Shown here: piece after piece, positions 25,493-33,931 of the stretch | How the letters are laid out: every line of letters begins with the position of its first letter | Numbering within the stretch: position 1 is the first letter of the stretch | NCBI GenBank assembly: GCA_022827905.1 | Contig: JAJEIQ010000048.1 | Coordinates: 1 to 34,181, forward strand | DNA length: 34,181 nt | Source: Pseudomonadales bacterium | Lineage (GTDB): Bacteria > Pseudomonadota > Gammaproteobacteria > Pseudomonadales > Azotimanducaceae | Direction: 5' to 3' | Made by a program: the position numbers and the translations under genes | Notes under the pieces: generated by a model | Database searches by the model: none | The model's input: the letters and a program-made list of their open reading frames with translations, nothing else | Told to the model about the DNA's origin: nothing

Positions 25493-27097
25493 TTAGGCTG
25501 CGAGTTGGCGGCCGTGCCACAGTTGCTGTATTTCGCGGTCGAAGGAGTCGACGGCGCGGCGGAGGCGGCAGGCCGTGCGCGGCGGCGCGTCGAACACCAC
25601 GGACAAAGTGGGACGAAAGACGCGGGCATAGGTGCGGTGGTAACACAGGGCGGTGCGCAGTCCGTCGTCGGTGACGCGATAGCGGCGCGTATGGGGGATG
25701 CGCTCGATGAGTCCATGCAGGCGCAGACGGCGCAGGTCGTAGGTCATGCGATTGCGGCCGTAGGTCTCGAGGGACCAACCCATCAGGGATGCAACGGTCT
25801 CGCGCAGGTCCCGGTTCTGGAAGCCGTCGGGCAGCACCTTGAAGGTGAGCAGCGCCGCGAGCAGGGCCTGGACCCGGGGACCGCCGAAGCGGAGTGCCGA
25901 GGCGCGCTGGGCGTTGACGATGCACGGCCGATGGAGGTCGTCGAACCGTTGAGCCCCGATGGCGCAGTCGTGGCTGATGCGTTGCACGCGCAGCAGGCGT
26001 CGGTTGGCGGTGAAGCCGATCTTCTTCAGATCATCGAGGTTTTTCAGCCGTCTGCCGACATCGAAGTCGTAGGTGTCGTTGACCACCGTCTCGGTGCGCA
26101 GGGTGCGCCCTTCCTTGTGGTACTGCTTGATGCGGGAGTGTTTGTAGTCGACGTGCAGCGACGGGATGACCCCGTCGGTTATCACGCGGGTCCGGTGCCG
26201 CGATGGGGTGCGCTTGGTGACGCGTCTGTTGAAGATCAACTGCACGTGGTCGGGACGTCCCAGGTCGACGTTCTCCCGGATGATCTCCTCGAACAGCACA
26301 CGCCCCTGGACGGGGCGGTCGAGAACCTGGGTCAGTGCGAACTCCGCCTGCAGGACGGAGAGGTCGTAGCGGATGCCCGCCGCCCGGTCGGCGGCGGTGA
26401 ACGGGTGCGGCAGGCGCTTGAGCCACTTGCGCAGCAGGCGCTCGATCGCCGCCGCCGTCAGGCCGTCGGCCAGACGCTGCATCAGTGCCGGGTCGGCACA
26501 GCTCAACACCCCGTTGTCCAGTGGCTCAAAGGCGACGCCCCGCTTGGCGAGCTGGCGCTTTACGTACTCGTGCCCGTTGATGCACAGCTTGGCGTTGTAG
26601 GGGAAGTACGAGCAGAACTTGATGAACAACGGTCCGAAGTCGTCGTCGACGATGTGGATGTAGTAGTGGTTGACCATCGCCGTTTTAGACACCAGCCACG
26701 GGTACGGGCCGTGTACGGGATCCTCGCGGCGCTCGGTGCGCACCACCCGCGCCTTCTCCTGCGCCTTGCCGATGTAGAGCACGCCCTCCGCGGCTTCGAA
26801 ACGGCGCAGGTACGTCTGCGTCCGGTCGTCCTTGCGCTCGAAGCGCTCGAAACGAACCAGGTCGACGCCCTCGCGTTGCGCGAAGCGCTCAATGGCGGAC
26901 ACAAAGCGCCGCGTCATCGGCGCCATCAATGCCGAGGACGGCACCGGATTGCCGCGCACACCGCGAAAGAAGGCCGACGTCCCGCCACCCGACTGCAAGA
27001 GCGGCACGTGGACGTTCAGGCACATCCGGTCGATGCACTCCAGTTCCAGGGTGGTGTGTTCCGCCAGCACTTCGCCGGCATTTCGTGCTACGTTCAT
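25493..27097 (-). CDS. uncharacterised multi-copy-type protein family, predicted nucleic-acid-binding C-terminus
   Basis: About 534 residues from ATG 27097 (ATG 27100 is adjacent; an in-frame GTG lies at 27127). GGAG is placed 4-7 bases upstream of the ATG pair. I recognise the phrases HTTLELECIDRMCLNVHVPLL, FFRGVRGNPVPSSALM, GVLYIGKAQEKARV, FIKFCSYFPYNAKLCINGHEY, RLPHPFTAADRAAGIRYDLS and RNRMTYDLRRLRLHGLIERI as belonging to a widespread family with no known function. It is often seen as scattered orphan genes. The last of these phrases, with the following PHTRRYRVTDDGLR, reads as a winged helix. No DDE, tyrosine or serine recombinase motif is seen. The flanking direct repeats hint at mobility. 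Confidence 0.7.
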   Translation of the reverse strand: MNVARNAGEVLAEHTTLELECIDRMCLNVHVPLLQSGGGTSAFFRGVRGNPVPSSALMAPMTRRFVSAIERFAQREGVDLVRFERFERKDDRTQTYLRRFEAAEGVLYIGKAQEKARVVRTERREDPVHGPYPWLVSKTAMVNHYYIHIVDDDFGPLFIKFCSYFPYNAKLCINGHEYVKRQLAKRGVAFEPLDNGVLSCADPALMQRLADGLTAAAIERLLRKWLKRLPHPFTAADRAAGIRYDLSVLQAEFALTQVLDRPVQGRVLFEEIIRENVDLGRPDHVQLIFNRRVTKRTPSRHRTRVITDGVIPSLHVDYKHSRIKQYHKEGRTLRTETVVNDTYDFDVGRRLKNLDDLKKIGFTANRRLLRVQRISHDCAIGAQRFDDLHRPCIVNAQRASALRFGGPRVQALLAALLTFKVLPDGFQNRDLRETVASLMGWSLETYGRNRMTYDLRRLRLHGLIERIPHTRRYRVTDDGLRTALCYHRTYARVFRPTLSVVFDAPPRTACRLRRAVDSFDREIQQLWHGRQLAA

Positions 27098-27251
27098 CAT
27101 TCGGACTCCGGCCGATGGGCTCCCCACAGGCCACTATACGGCCACCGACGCCTTGGGCGACCACAACGGCGGCTTCGTGCCGCAGAGAGGAGCAGCGGCC
27201 GGGGTCCGTCTCAGGCAACTGTCAATCGGTCGGAGGAACACATGCATTGTC

Positions 27252-27274
27252 GGTCTGAGGCGAAGCCTCGCTAG
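27252..27274. repeat. direct repeat, right copy
   Basis: Exact 23-base copy of 25430-25452 in the same orientation, with the same GAGGC-GAA-GCCTC hairpin. The preceding CATTGTC (27245-27251) also matches the left flank CATTGTAG apart from one substitution and one extra base. Confidence 0.85.
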
Positions 27275-27408
27275 TGCTTCTTTGGAACATGGCGCAACAA
27301 TATCATCAGAAATACGGAACATACTCCTGACTTCGATTCGAAAAAAGGAACTCGATACCGAAATCGGGTTATTGGAACGCCCAACGAACCGAAGGTTCAG
27401 GTTCCCGC

Positions 27409-27480
27409 GGGAAGTGGCTCAGTTTGAATAGCATCACGCTGAATCCACAGGCTGATGCTATTCAAACTGAGCCACTTCCC
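27409..27480. repeat. 28-bp perfect inverted repeat with 16-base loop (MITE-like)
   Basis: The arm at 27409-27436 (starting GGGAAGTGGCTCAG) and the arm at 27453-27480 (ending CTGAGCCACTTCCC) are exact reverse complements; the loop is CGCTGAATCCACAGGC. It is AT-richer than its surroundings and lies 8 bases from the end of coq7. No T-run follows, so it is a poor terminator. The CTGAGCCACTT motif is reminiscent of the ends of some IS21-family elements, from memory only. A miniature inverted-repeat element is the best guess. Confidence 0.75.
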
Positions 27481-27487
27481 TCCTGAA

Positions 27488-28108
27488 CTATAGACGGTAG
27501 GCCGTTTCTGTCATCAAGCGAGACAGCGCGGTCATGGCCGCCTTGACCGCTCCGGGGAATTCAGCACCCCCGGATTCAAGGGCCGCGGCGCCGTGGCGGG
27601 CTTCCTCGGCGCGCATGCCGGTGATGATGGCACGGCTACGGTCGTCGTCTTCCGGCAGCGCCTGCAAGTGGCGGTCGAGGTGTTCGCAGACCTGATCCTC
27701 GGTGGCTTCGACAAAGCCTAGGCTCACCTTGTCGCCCGCCAAGCCGGTTAGGGCGCCGATGGCGTAGGAGGCGGCATAGAACAGGGGGTTGAGCAGGCTG
27801 GGCGACGCATCGAGTTCATTGAGGCGTTCGGCGCACCACGCCAAGTGGTCGGACTCCTCCTCGGCGGCGCTCTTGAGCTTGGCCCGCACGTCATCCTGCC
27901 GGGCGGTGAGGGCCTGCCCCTCGTAGAGCGCTTGGGCGCACACTTCGCCGGTGTGGTTCACCCGCATCAGGCCACCGGCGTGGCGGCGTTCCGCATCGTC
28001 GAGCGGCGCCTCCGGCACATCCACGCCAGGACTGGGCCGCCGGGCGCTTAACCGCCCCGAAAGGGTTCGCAGCGCCCGGTCGAACTGGCCGATGGCCTCA
28101 TCAATCAT
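27488..28108 (-). CDS. coq7: demethoxyubiquinone hydroxylase Coq7
   Basis: A di-iron monooxygenase that hydroxylates 2-octaprenyl-3-methyl-6-methoxy-1,4-benzoquinol late in ubiquinone synthesis, at the inner membrane. The 206-residue chain carries the ligands Glu55 in [21 protein letters not shown]-type sequence, Glu85 and His88 in EEESDHLAW, and the second-half set around [11 protein letters not shown] and MRAEEARH. The signature [27 protein letters not shown] is complete. It begins 5 bases after the HIT gene stop, so the two are co-transcribed. It implies aerobic respiration with ubiquinone. Confidence 0.95.
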   Translation of the reverse strand: MIDEAIGQFDRALRTLSGRLSARRPSPGVDVPEAPLDDAERRHAGGLMRVNHTGEVCAQALYEGQALTARQDDVRAKLKSAAEEESDHLAWCAERLNELDASPSLLNPLFYAASYAIGALTGLAGDKVSLGFVEATEDQVCEHLDRHLQALPEDDDRSRAIITGMRAEEARHGAAALESGGAEFPGAVKAAMTALSRLMTETAYRL

Positions 28109-28113
28109 TCTAC

Positions 28114-28494
28114 CTACCCGAACCCCCGCATCTGACGGCCGCCCAGCAGGTGCAGGTGGATGTGAAAGACCGTCTGGCCGCCGCCGGCGTTGCAGTTGAG
28201 GATCAGCCGGTAGCCCTCTTCCTCGATGCCACGGGCCTCCGCCAGCGCTTGGGCCCGCAGCACCATCCGACCCACGAGCCCCGCATGGTCTTCGTCCAGG
28301 TCGTTCACCGTGGAGATGTGGGCCTTGGGCACCACCAGCACATGGATGGGCGCTTGGGGGCTGATGTCGTTGAACGCGACCAACTCATCGTCCTCGAAAA
28401 CGATGTCAGCAGGCACTTCCTTGTTCACGATCTTGCAGAAAATGCAATCTTCGACCAATTCGTCGTTCCTGTGCGGCGCACGTTGCAGGGTCAT
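28114..28494 (-). CDS. HIT-family purine nucleoside phosphoramidase-like protein
   Basis: A 126-residue histidine-triad protein of the HINT type, hydrolysing AMP-lysine or AMP-acyl phosphoramidates. [21 protein letters not shown] is the family N-terminus; [22 protein letters not shown] follows, and the catalytic triad is in [13 protein letters not shown]. The frame is open upstream to 28794, but that stretch is antisense to the next gene; ATG 28494 gives a normal length plus a short leader. It is the gene before coq7 in the minus-strand run. Confidence 0.93.
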   Translation of the reverse strand: MTLQRAPHRNDELVEDCIFCKIVNKEVPADIVFEDDELVAFNDISPQAPIHVLVVPKAHISTVNDLDEDHAGLVGRMVLRAQALAEARGIEEEGYRLILNCNAGGGQTVFHIHLHLLGGRQMRGFG

Positions 28495-28564
28495 GCGGAC
28501 TGTAGCCGAAAACCCCTTTGAGCGTAATGGTGGGTCGGGGCGAAGCTGCGTAGGCACGTCCACG

Positions 28565-29455
28565 TCAGACCCCCTCCATCGCCCAAGCGTCGAGGCCTTT
28601 TTGGGCCAGGATGAAGGTGGCCAGCGCCCGCTCCTCGGGACGCCCGCCGATGACTTGGTAGCGTTGCTTGGGGTCCAGCGCGACCATGGTTTGGCGGAGC
28701 CTGGCCAAGGCGCCGGGTTCGCCGATGTCAAGATTGACGCCCGCATCGGAACATTCGACAAAGCGCACCACCCGGTCGAGTAGCAGCGCCACAAAACGAT
28801 CCTTGGGCAGCCGCAGGACGGCGCCCGCCTCGAGCGCGCTGACCGTGGCGTTGCGGTGGCCGTTCATGATGAGGGCGTCCTCGCCGAAGAAGTCGCCCGG
28901 CACCAGTTGGGCCAGCGTGCGGCCATCGCGGCGCACGGCGGCGCGGCCCGACTTCAGAACCAGGAAATCGCTCGCCGGGTCGCCTTCGGAAATCAGGTCA
29001 TCGCCGGCCGCGAAGGGGCGCTCGTCAAGCTCGCTGAACAGCTTCTGCCACACCCCCGCGTCCAGGCGGCGCATGAGCGGCGAGCCGAGAAAGCGCTGCT
29101 CCCATGGCAGCAGCACTTCCTGCTTGGGCTGCAGGTCCGTCCGGCCCAACAGCATGGCCACCGAGGCGGTGTCCACATGCAGCAGGCGCGCGGCGGTCAG
29201 CGTGCGGATGGCGGCGTGGCCGGGATAGAGCGGCGCCCGGGCGTCACGCGAGCGGTGGCCAACCACTGCGGCGGGCAAGAACAGCCGCACCCGGCCTTGG
29301 ACCAAGTAGTAGCTGCCGGTGAGCGTTCGGCCTTCACGCAGCACCCAGCGATTGGCCGGAATGCTGATGATCTGGGTGTGGCGGGCGACGCCGGAAAGCT
29401 CGGCGGCGGCCAAGGCCTCGAAGGCCTCAAATCGTTTCAGTAAGTGCTTAACCAT
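28565..29455 (-). CDS. protein with two cyclic-nucleotide-binding-like domains
   Basis: About 296 residues from ATG 29455 (a TTG at 29479 is in frame). Two cupin-like cNMP-binding folds are seen. The first (about 8-105) contains NRWVLREGRTLTGSYYLVQGRVRLFL; the second (about 125-235) has ISEGDPASDFLVLKSGRAAVRR and VPGDFFGEDALIMNGHRNATVSAL. The second retains the GDFFGEDAL phosphate-binding cassette with a G-E pair, though the Arg usual for cAMP is replaced in RNATV. No HTH domain is present, so it is not a CRP-type regulator. It probably gates a partner by nucleotide binding. It follows purD. Confidence 0.78.
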   Translation of the reverse strand: MVKHLLKRFEAFEALAAAELSGVARHTQIISIPANRWVLREGRTLTGSYYLVQGRVRLFLPAAVVGHRSRDARAPLYPGHAAIRTLTAARLLHVDTASVAMLLGRTDLQPKQEVLLPWEQRFLGSPLMRRLDAGVWQKLFSELDERPFAAGDDLISEGDPASDFLVLKSGRAAVRRDGRTLAQLVPGDFFGEDALIMNGHRNATVSALEAGAVLRLPKDRFVALLLDRVVRFVECSDAGVNLDIGEPGALARLRQTMVALDPKQRYQVIGGRPEERALATFILAQKGLDAWAMEGV

Positions 29456-29456
29456 G

Positions 29457-29487
29457 CAGCCAGCATGGCAGGCGGCCAAGCTGGCTG
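29457..29487 (-). promoter_or_regulatory. hairpin just upstream of the cNMP-domain gene
   Basis: CAGCCAGC (29457-29464) pairs with GCTGGCTG (29480-29487) over a 15-base loop, ending one base before the start codon at 29455. No Shine-Dalgarno is visible, so this stem may control ribosome access. Confidence 0.3.
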
Positions 29488-29499
29488 GAAGTCGTTATC

Positions 29500-29516
29500 G
29501 CTTACCGCACCGTAAG

Positions 29517-29517
<1 letters not shown>
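29500..29517 (-). terminator. possible attenuating hairpin after purD
   Basis: GCTTAC (29500-29505) and GTAAGC (29512-29517) pair around CGCACC, directly at the purD stop. There is no T-run, so any termination would be partial or factor-dependent. Confidence 0.3.
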
Positions 29518-30806
<1,289 letters not shown>

Positions 30807-30846
30807 CAGCAGTTAAACCTCCTTACGTAGAACTAGACGCTACATT

Positions 30847-30978
30847 CGAGGGCGGGACGCCCTCGCCCCGACCTTTGCTCGAGGGCGGGACGCCCTCGCT
30901 CCGACCTTTGCTCGAGGGCGGGACGCCCTCGCCCCGACCTTTGCCCGAGGGCGGGACGCCCTCGCCCCGACCTTTGTT
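30847..30978. repeat. REP-like tandem array: four 33-base units
   Basis: Units start at 30847, 30880, 30913 and 30946. Each is the palindrome CGAGGGCG-GGA-CGCCCTCG (19 bases) followed by a 14-base spacer of the type CCCCGACCTTTGCT. They differ by one or two bases in the spacer. The unit length is a multiple of three, which keeps all frames open and creates spurious ORFs. The array fills the purH-purD gap, so both genes must be read through several strong hairpins if co-transcribed. Confidence 0.9.
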
Positions 30979-31028
30979 CGACGCCGTTCCCCGGAGCGAG
31001 GGCGACCTTCGTTCGAGCCCTCCCGGAG

Positions 31029-31047
31029 CGAGGGCGTCCCGCCCTCG
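31029..31047. repeat. inverted REP copy closing the array
   Basis: CGAGGGCGTCCCGCCCTCG is the exact reverse complement of the 19-base core of the four units. A degenerate spacer region (30979-31028) with further GGAGCGAGGGCG fragments joins it to the array. Opposed copies are typical of REP doublets. Confidence 0.85.
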
Positions 31048-31065
31048 AACTGGATGCATGGCACC

Positions 31066-32601
31066 TCAATGGCGGAAGTGGCGGATGCCGGTGAAGAGCA
31101 TCGCTATCCCGTGCTCGTTGGCCGCGTCGATCACCTCCTCGTCCCGCACCGAGCCGCCGGGCTGGATCACCGCCGTCACCCCCGCTTCGGCGGCGGCGTC
31201 CAAACCGTCGCGGAACGGAAAGAAGGCATCCGACGCCATGACCGATCCGGCCACTTCAAGCCCCTCGTCGGCCGCCTTCAGGGCGGCGATTCGGGCGCTG
31301 ACCACGCGGCTCATCTGGCCGGCGCCGACGCCGATGGTCTGCCCGCCCCTGGCATAGACGATGGCGTTGGACTTGACGAACCAGACCACTTTCCAGGCAA
31401 ATCGCAAGTCCCGCGCCTCGTCGGCGGTGGGCTGGCGCTCGGTCACCACCCTCAGCGCCCCTTCATCCACCTCTCGCTCATCGGCGGTCTGCGCCAGCAA
31501 GCCGCCGCCCACGGTCTTGAGCTCTACGCCTCGGCTGGCGCCGGCGAACGGGCCGCAATTCAAAAGGCGCAGGTTGCGCTTGGCGCGGGCAGCGGCGACC
31601 GCGGACGGCGCGATGGCCGGGGCGACCACCACTTCGGCGAACTGCCGCTCAAGCAAGACGGACAGCGCCGGGCCATCGAGTTCACGGTTAAAGGCGATCA
31701 CGCCGCCGAAGGCAGAGGTAGGGTCGGTGGCGAAGGCCCGCTGATAGGCTTCGCGAAGGTCAGCGCCGACGGCGACGCCGCAGGGATTGGCGTGCTTGAC
31801 GATCACGCAGGCCGGTTCGGCGAAGGTCTTGACGCACTCCAAGGCGGCGTCCGCATCGGCGATGTTGTTGTAGGACAGCGCCTTGCCTTGAAGCTGCTCC
31901 GCGGCGGCAATGGTCCCCGGCGGCACCGCATTGCCCGCGTAGAACGCTGCCTCCTGGTGGGGATTCTCGCCGTAGCGCATGGCTTGCCGCTTGCGGTAGC
32001 CCAGGTTGAACGCTTCCGGCAAGGGATCGCCGCGCCCGAAATAGCCCGCCACGGCGCTGTCGTAGGCGGCGGTGTGGCGAAACGCCTTGGCCGCGAAGCG
32101 CCGCCGCATGGCCTGATCAACGCCGCCCGTCCGCAGTGCGGCCAATAGGGCTTCGTAGTCCGCCGGATCAACCACCACCAGCACATCGGCGTGGTTCTTG
32201 GCGGCGGAGCGAATCATGGCCGGCCCGCCAATGTCGATGTTCTCAATGGCCAGGGCGTCGGTGACTTCCGCCTTGGCGATGGTGTCGGCAAAGGGATAGA
32301 GGTTGACGACGACCAAATCGATGGGGGCAATGCCATGGGCGGCCATCACCTCGCCATCGGTCGTCCGGCGCCCGAGGATGCCGCCATGAATCTTCGGATG
32401 CAGGGTTTTCACCCGCCCGTCCATGATTTCCGGGAAGCCGGTGTGGTTGGCCACTTCGGTCACCGGCAGGCCCGCCTCGGCAATCGCCCGGCTGGTGCCG
32501 CCCGTGGAGAGGATGTCGATGCCGAGTTCCCGCAACCCAGCGGCCAGTTCCACCAAGCCGGTCTTGTCGGACACACTGAGCAGGGCGAGTTTGGGGTTCA
32601 T
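31066..32601 (-). CDS. purH: bifunctional AICAR transformylase / IMP cyclohydrolase PurH
   Basis: Carries out the last two steps of IMP synthesis. The product (511 residues from ATG 32601) shows the N-terminal cyclohydrolase (MGS-like) domain, [46 protein letters not shown] and LVVVNLYPF, and the C-terminal transformylase domain with [65 protein letters not shown] and [19 protein letters not shown]. Its start overlaps the DUF3426 stop by one base (TGATG), so translation is coupled. Confidence 0.97.
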   Translation of the reverse strand: MNPKLALLSVSDKTGLVELAAGLRELGIDILSTGGTSRAIAEAGLPVTEVANHTGFPEIMDGRVKTLHPKIHGGILGRRTTDGEVMAAHGIAPIDLVVVNLYPFADTIAKAEVTDALAIENIDIGGPAMIRSAAKNHADVLVVVDPADYEALLAALRTGGVDQAMRRRFAAKAFRHTAAYDSAVAGYFGRGDPLPEAFNLGYRKRQAMRYGENPHQEAAFYAGNAVPPGTIAAAEQLQGKALSYNNIADADAALECVKTFAEPACVIVKHANPCGVAVGADLREAYQRAFATDPTSAFGGVIAFNRELDGPALSVLLERQFAEVVVAPAIAPSAVAAARAKRNLRLLNCGPFAGASRGVELKTVGGGLLAQTADEREVDEGALRVVTERQPTADEARDLRFAWKVVWFVKSNAIVYARGGQTIGVGAGQMSRVVSARIAALKAADEGLEVAGSVMASDAFFPFRDGLDAAAEAGVTAVIQPGGSVRDEEVIDAANEHGIAMLFTGIRHFRH

Positions 32602-33191
32602 CACCAACCTATTGTAAATCGCGAAGGAAACGAAATCGTCACCTGCGCCGCCGCCGCGCCTGGGTGGGGGATGTTCAGCGTCACCGGGTGGGCGGTTTCA
32701 GGGGCCAGCAGGCGCAGGCTCGCCAGCCCCTCGATTGCCGAAGGCTCGGGGTCCAAGTAATCGCCGGGCCCGAAACGCAAGCTGCCCACCGGCTCACCCT
32801 CCGCGGTGGCGAACTCAACGTCCAAGGTGGGCAAGGGCGTTGAAATCGGCGCATCGTGTAGAACCACGAACCGCACGGCAAGCATGCCGGGTGATTCGGC
32901 GTGGCGGCTGACTGTCAATTCGCGGGCGCGGTAGTCGGCCTGCAGCCAAGCGATCTGCACGGCCAAGGCGGCCACGGCAAGAACGAGACCGACCACCACC
33001 CAAGCGGGGAAGGAGGTCCGAGCGCCGGAAGGCTCGTCGACCGGCTCCCATACATCGACTACGCGAAAGACCTTTAGGCAGGCCCCACAGCGCAGGCGCC
33101 CCTCCGCAGCCGCAAGGTCCGCTTGGTGGACGTGGAACCGGGTGCCGCAGTGGGGACACTCGACGGTGGAGCGGGGAGAAGGTTCAGTCAC
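32601..33191 (-). CDS. zinc-ribbon (MJ0042-type) membrane protein with DUF3426 domain
   Basis: A 196-residue protein with an N-terminal zinc ribbon ([34 protein letters not shown], Cys pairs at 12/15 and 35/38), a linker, one transmembrane helix (about 62-84, [21 protein letters not shown]) and a beta-rich exported DUF3426 domain ([24 protein letters not shown] to the end). Function is unknown. It starts with GTG at 33191 inside the end of prmA (8-base overlap), the usual prmA-DUF3426 neighbour order of gammaproteobacteria. The dusB and fis genes often found after it are absent; purH follows. Confidence 0.88.
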   Translation of the reverse strand: MTEPSPRSTVECPHCGTRFHVHQADLAAAEGRLRCGACLKVFRVVDVWEPVDEPSGARTSFPAWVVVGLVLAVAALAVQIAWLQADYRARELTVSRHAESPGMLAVRFVVLHDAPISTPLPTLDVEFATAEGEPVGSLRFGPGDYLDPEPSAIEGLASLRLLAPETAHPVTLNIPHPGAAAAQVTISFPSRFTIGW

Positions 33192-33684
33192 GACGCCGTC
33201 CCGTCAGACGTGCCCACTCGCCGTCAACGAATGGTGGATCAAACGCAAGGCCGGGGTAGGCGGGCAGCACGGCACCGACCTGCGATTCCAAAATGCCCGC
33301 CAGGACCAACTGCCCTCCGGATTTGAGGCAACCGCTGAGGGTCGGCCCCAACTCAATCAAGGTATTGGCGAGGATGTTGGCGAGCACCAAGTCGAACTCC
33401 AGTTGCGTCGGAAACTCCTCAGGAGTGATGACGGCATCCAAGGCAACGCCGTTGAAGCGTGCGTTCGCCTGTGTCGCCCAAAGCGCCTGTGGCTCGATAT
33501 CGACCGCCATCACGCGCGCTGCGCCGAGCAGGGCGGCGGCGATGCCCAGAATGCCTGAACCGCAACCGTAATCCAGCACCGAACGCCCCTCAAGACGGGT
33601 ATCCGCCAGCCAGGCGAGGCACGACCGGGTGGTTGGATGCTGTCCCGCGCCGAAGGCCAGGCCTGGGTCGAGACGCAACACGGC
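33184..33684 (-). pseudogene. prmA: 5'-truncated ribosomal protein L11 methyltransferase gene
   Basis: The last 166 codons encode the catalytic domain of PrmA, from AVLRLDPGLAFGAGQHPTT, through VLDYGCGSGILGIAAALLGA (SAM loop) and LVLANILANTLIELGP, to the end [10 protein letters not shown]. PrmA is normally about 290 residues, so the whole N-terminal L11-recognition domain is missing. The open frame continues to 33933, but those 83 codons run antisense through the REP fragment and the IS110 left end and have no PrmA character. The break lies between 33685 and 33709. The remaining part could only be made from a chance start and would lack substrate binding. Confidence 0.85.
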
Positions 33685-33708
33685 ACTAGGAAAGCTCCTG
33701 GCTCGATC

Positions 33709-33725
33709 CGAGGGCGGGACGCCCT
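33709..33725. repeat. REP core cut at 17 of 19 bases: IS110 target half-site
   Basis: CGAGGGCGGGACGCCCT is identical to the first 17 bases of the 19-base core in the purH-purD array; the next bases are TATCTG instead of CG. The match ends exactly after a CT dinucleotide (33724-33725), the expected IS110 core. Confidence 0.88.
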
Positions 33726-33740
33726 TATCTGTTAGATTTT

Positions 33741-33920
33741 CCCCTGCGGACCCGGAAACGGGATTGCCTCCCCGCCGCCCTAGGGCGGCGGGGAGGCGCG
33801 GCGGTCGGATCGTGGCGCCCTGGGTCATGAAGGACCGTGAGCGAGTGTGATCGGCCGCCGCCCGCACCCCAAACCCGTCCTGGATGGAAACGAGGGCATC
33901 AAGGCCCGCAGATAAGGAAA
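33741..33920 (+). ncRNA. predicted IS110 bridge RNA (boundaries approximate)
   Basis: Reading 5' to 3': a CCCG-GAAA-CGGG hairpin (33751-33762); a 32-base perfect palindrome (33766-33797); then a 13-bp stem (33798-33811 with 33849-33861, one bulged G808 and one G-U pair) closing a 37-base loop. In that loop GGCGCCCT (33814-33821) matches target GACGCCCT (33718-33725) in 7 of 8 bases, the exception being wobble-compatible. GGTC/GACC (33823-33826/33833-33836) forms an inner hairpin, and GAGCGAG (33839-33845) is complementary to CTCGCTC right of the core in REP unit 2 (30895-30901). Downstream, CAGATAAGG (33909-33917) is complementary to CCTTATCTG (33723-33731), the element's own left end. This is the left-target, right-target and right-donor guide order of a bridge RNA. 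The left-donor guide is probably near CCCGTCCT (33874-33881). Confidence 0.82.
33766..33797. repeat. 32-base perfect palindrome in the IS110 left end
   Basis: GCCTCCCCGCCGCCC (33766-33780), TA, GGGCGGCGGGGAGGC (33783-33797): every base pairs. It sits between the GAAA-loop hairpin and the target-binding stem of the predicted bridge RNA. It could be part of the scaffold, a DNA site for the transposase, or a REP of another family captured by the element. Confidence 0.85.
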
Positions 33921-33931
33921 GGAGACGGTTC

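Larger units (their letters stand above)
25430..27274. mobile_element. candidate insertion bounded by 23-base direct repeats
   Basis: Identical 23-base sequences (25430-25452 and 27252-27274, beginning GGTCTGAGGCGAAGCC) flank a segment holding one gene, the 542-residue orphan-family protein. Similarity extends outward over CATTGT (25422-25427 and 27245-27250), giving about 30 bases in all, offset by one base. Each copy contains the hairpin GAGGC-GAA-GCCTC. The left copy touches the LRR gene's start codon. No terminal inverted repeat could be found. It may be a transposed unit, or one gene lying between two dispersed REP-like repeats. Confidence 0.45.
27098..27487. other. 390-base gene-free stretch upstream of the orphan-family gene
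   Basis: From left to right it holds the leader of the orphan-family gene, the right direct repeat (27252-27274), an AT-richer stretch (27275-27380), a GAACC-GAA-GGTTC hairpin (27386-27398), the palindrome TTCCCGCGGGAA (27402-27413) and the 28-bp inverted repeat (27409-27480). Short open frames exist on both strands, but none looks like a gene. Confidence 0.6.

Noticed and set aside
25481-27274. 597-codon plus-strand frame opposite the orphan-family gene
   Set aside because: The minus-strand protein has conserved blocks; the plus-strand translation is low-complexity and motif-free.
27134-27322. 62-codon minus-strand frame upstream of the orphan-family gene
   Set aside because: It spans the direct repeat and has no ribosome site or recognisable sequence.
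27409-27480. Rho-independent terminator for coq7
   Set aside because: The stem is far longer than usual, has a 16-base loop and is not followed by a T-run on the minus strand.
30847-30978. CRISPR array
   Set aside because: Adjacent units are almost identical over their full 33 bases, so there are no unique spacers; no cas gene is present.
30823-31069. Three overlapping 74-78 codon frames in the REP array
   Set aside because: They exist only because the 33-base repeat unit is a multiple of three and lacks stops; the proteins are simple repeats in several frames at once.
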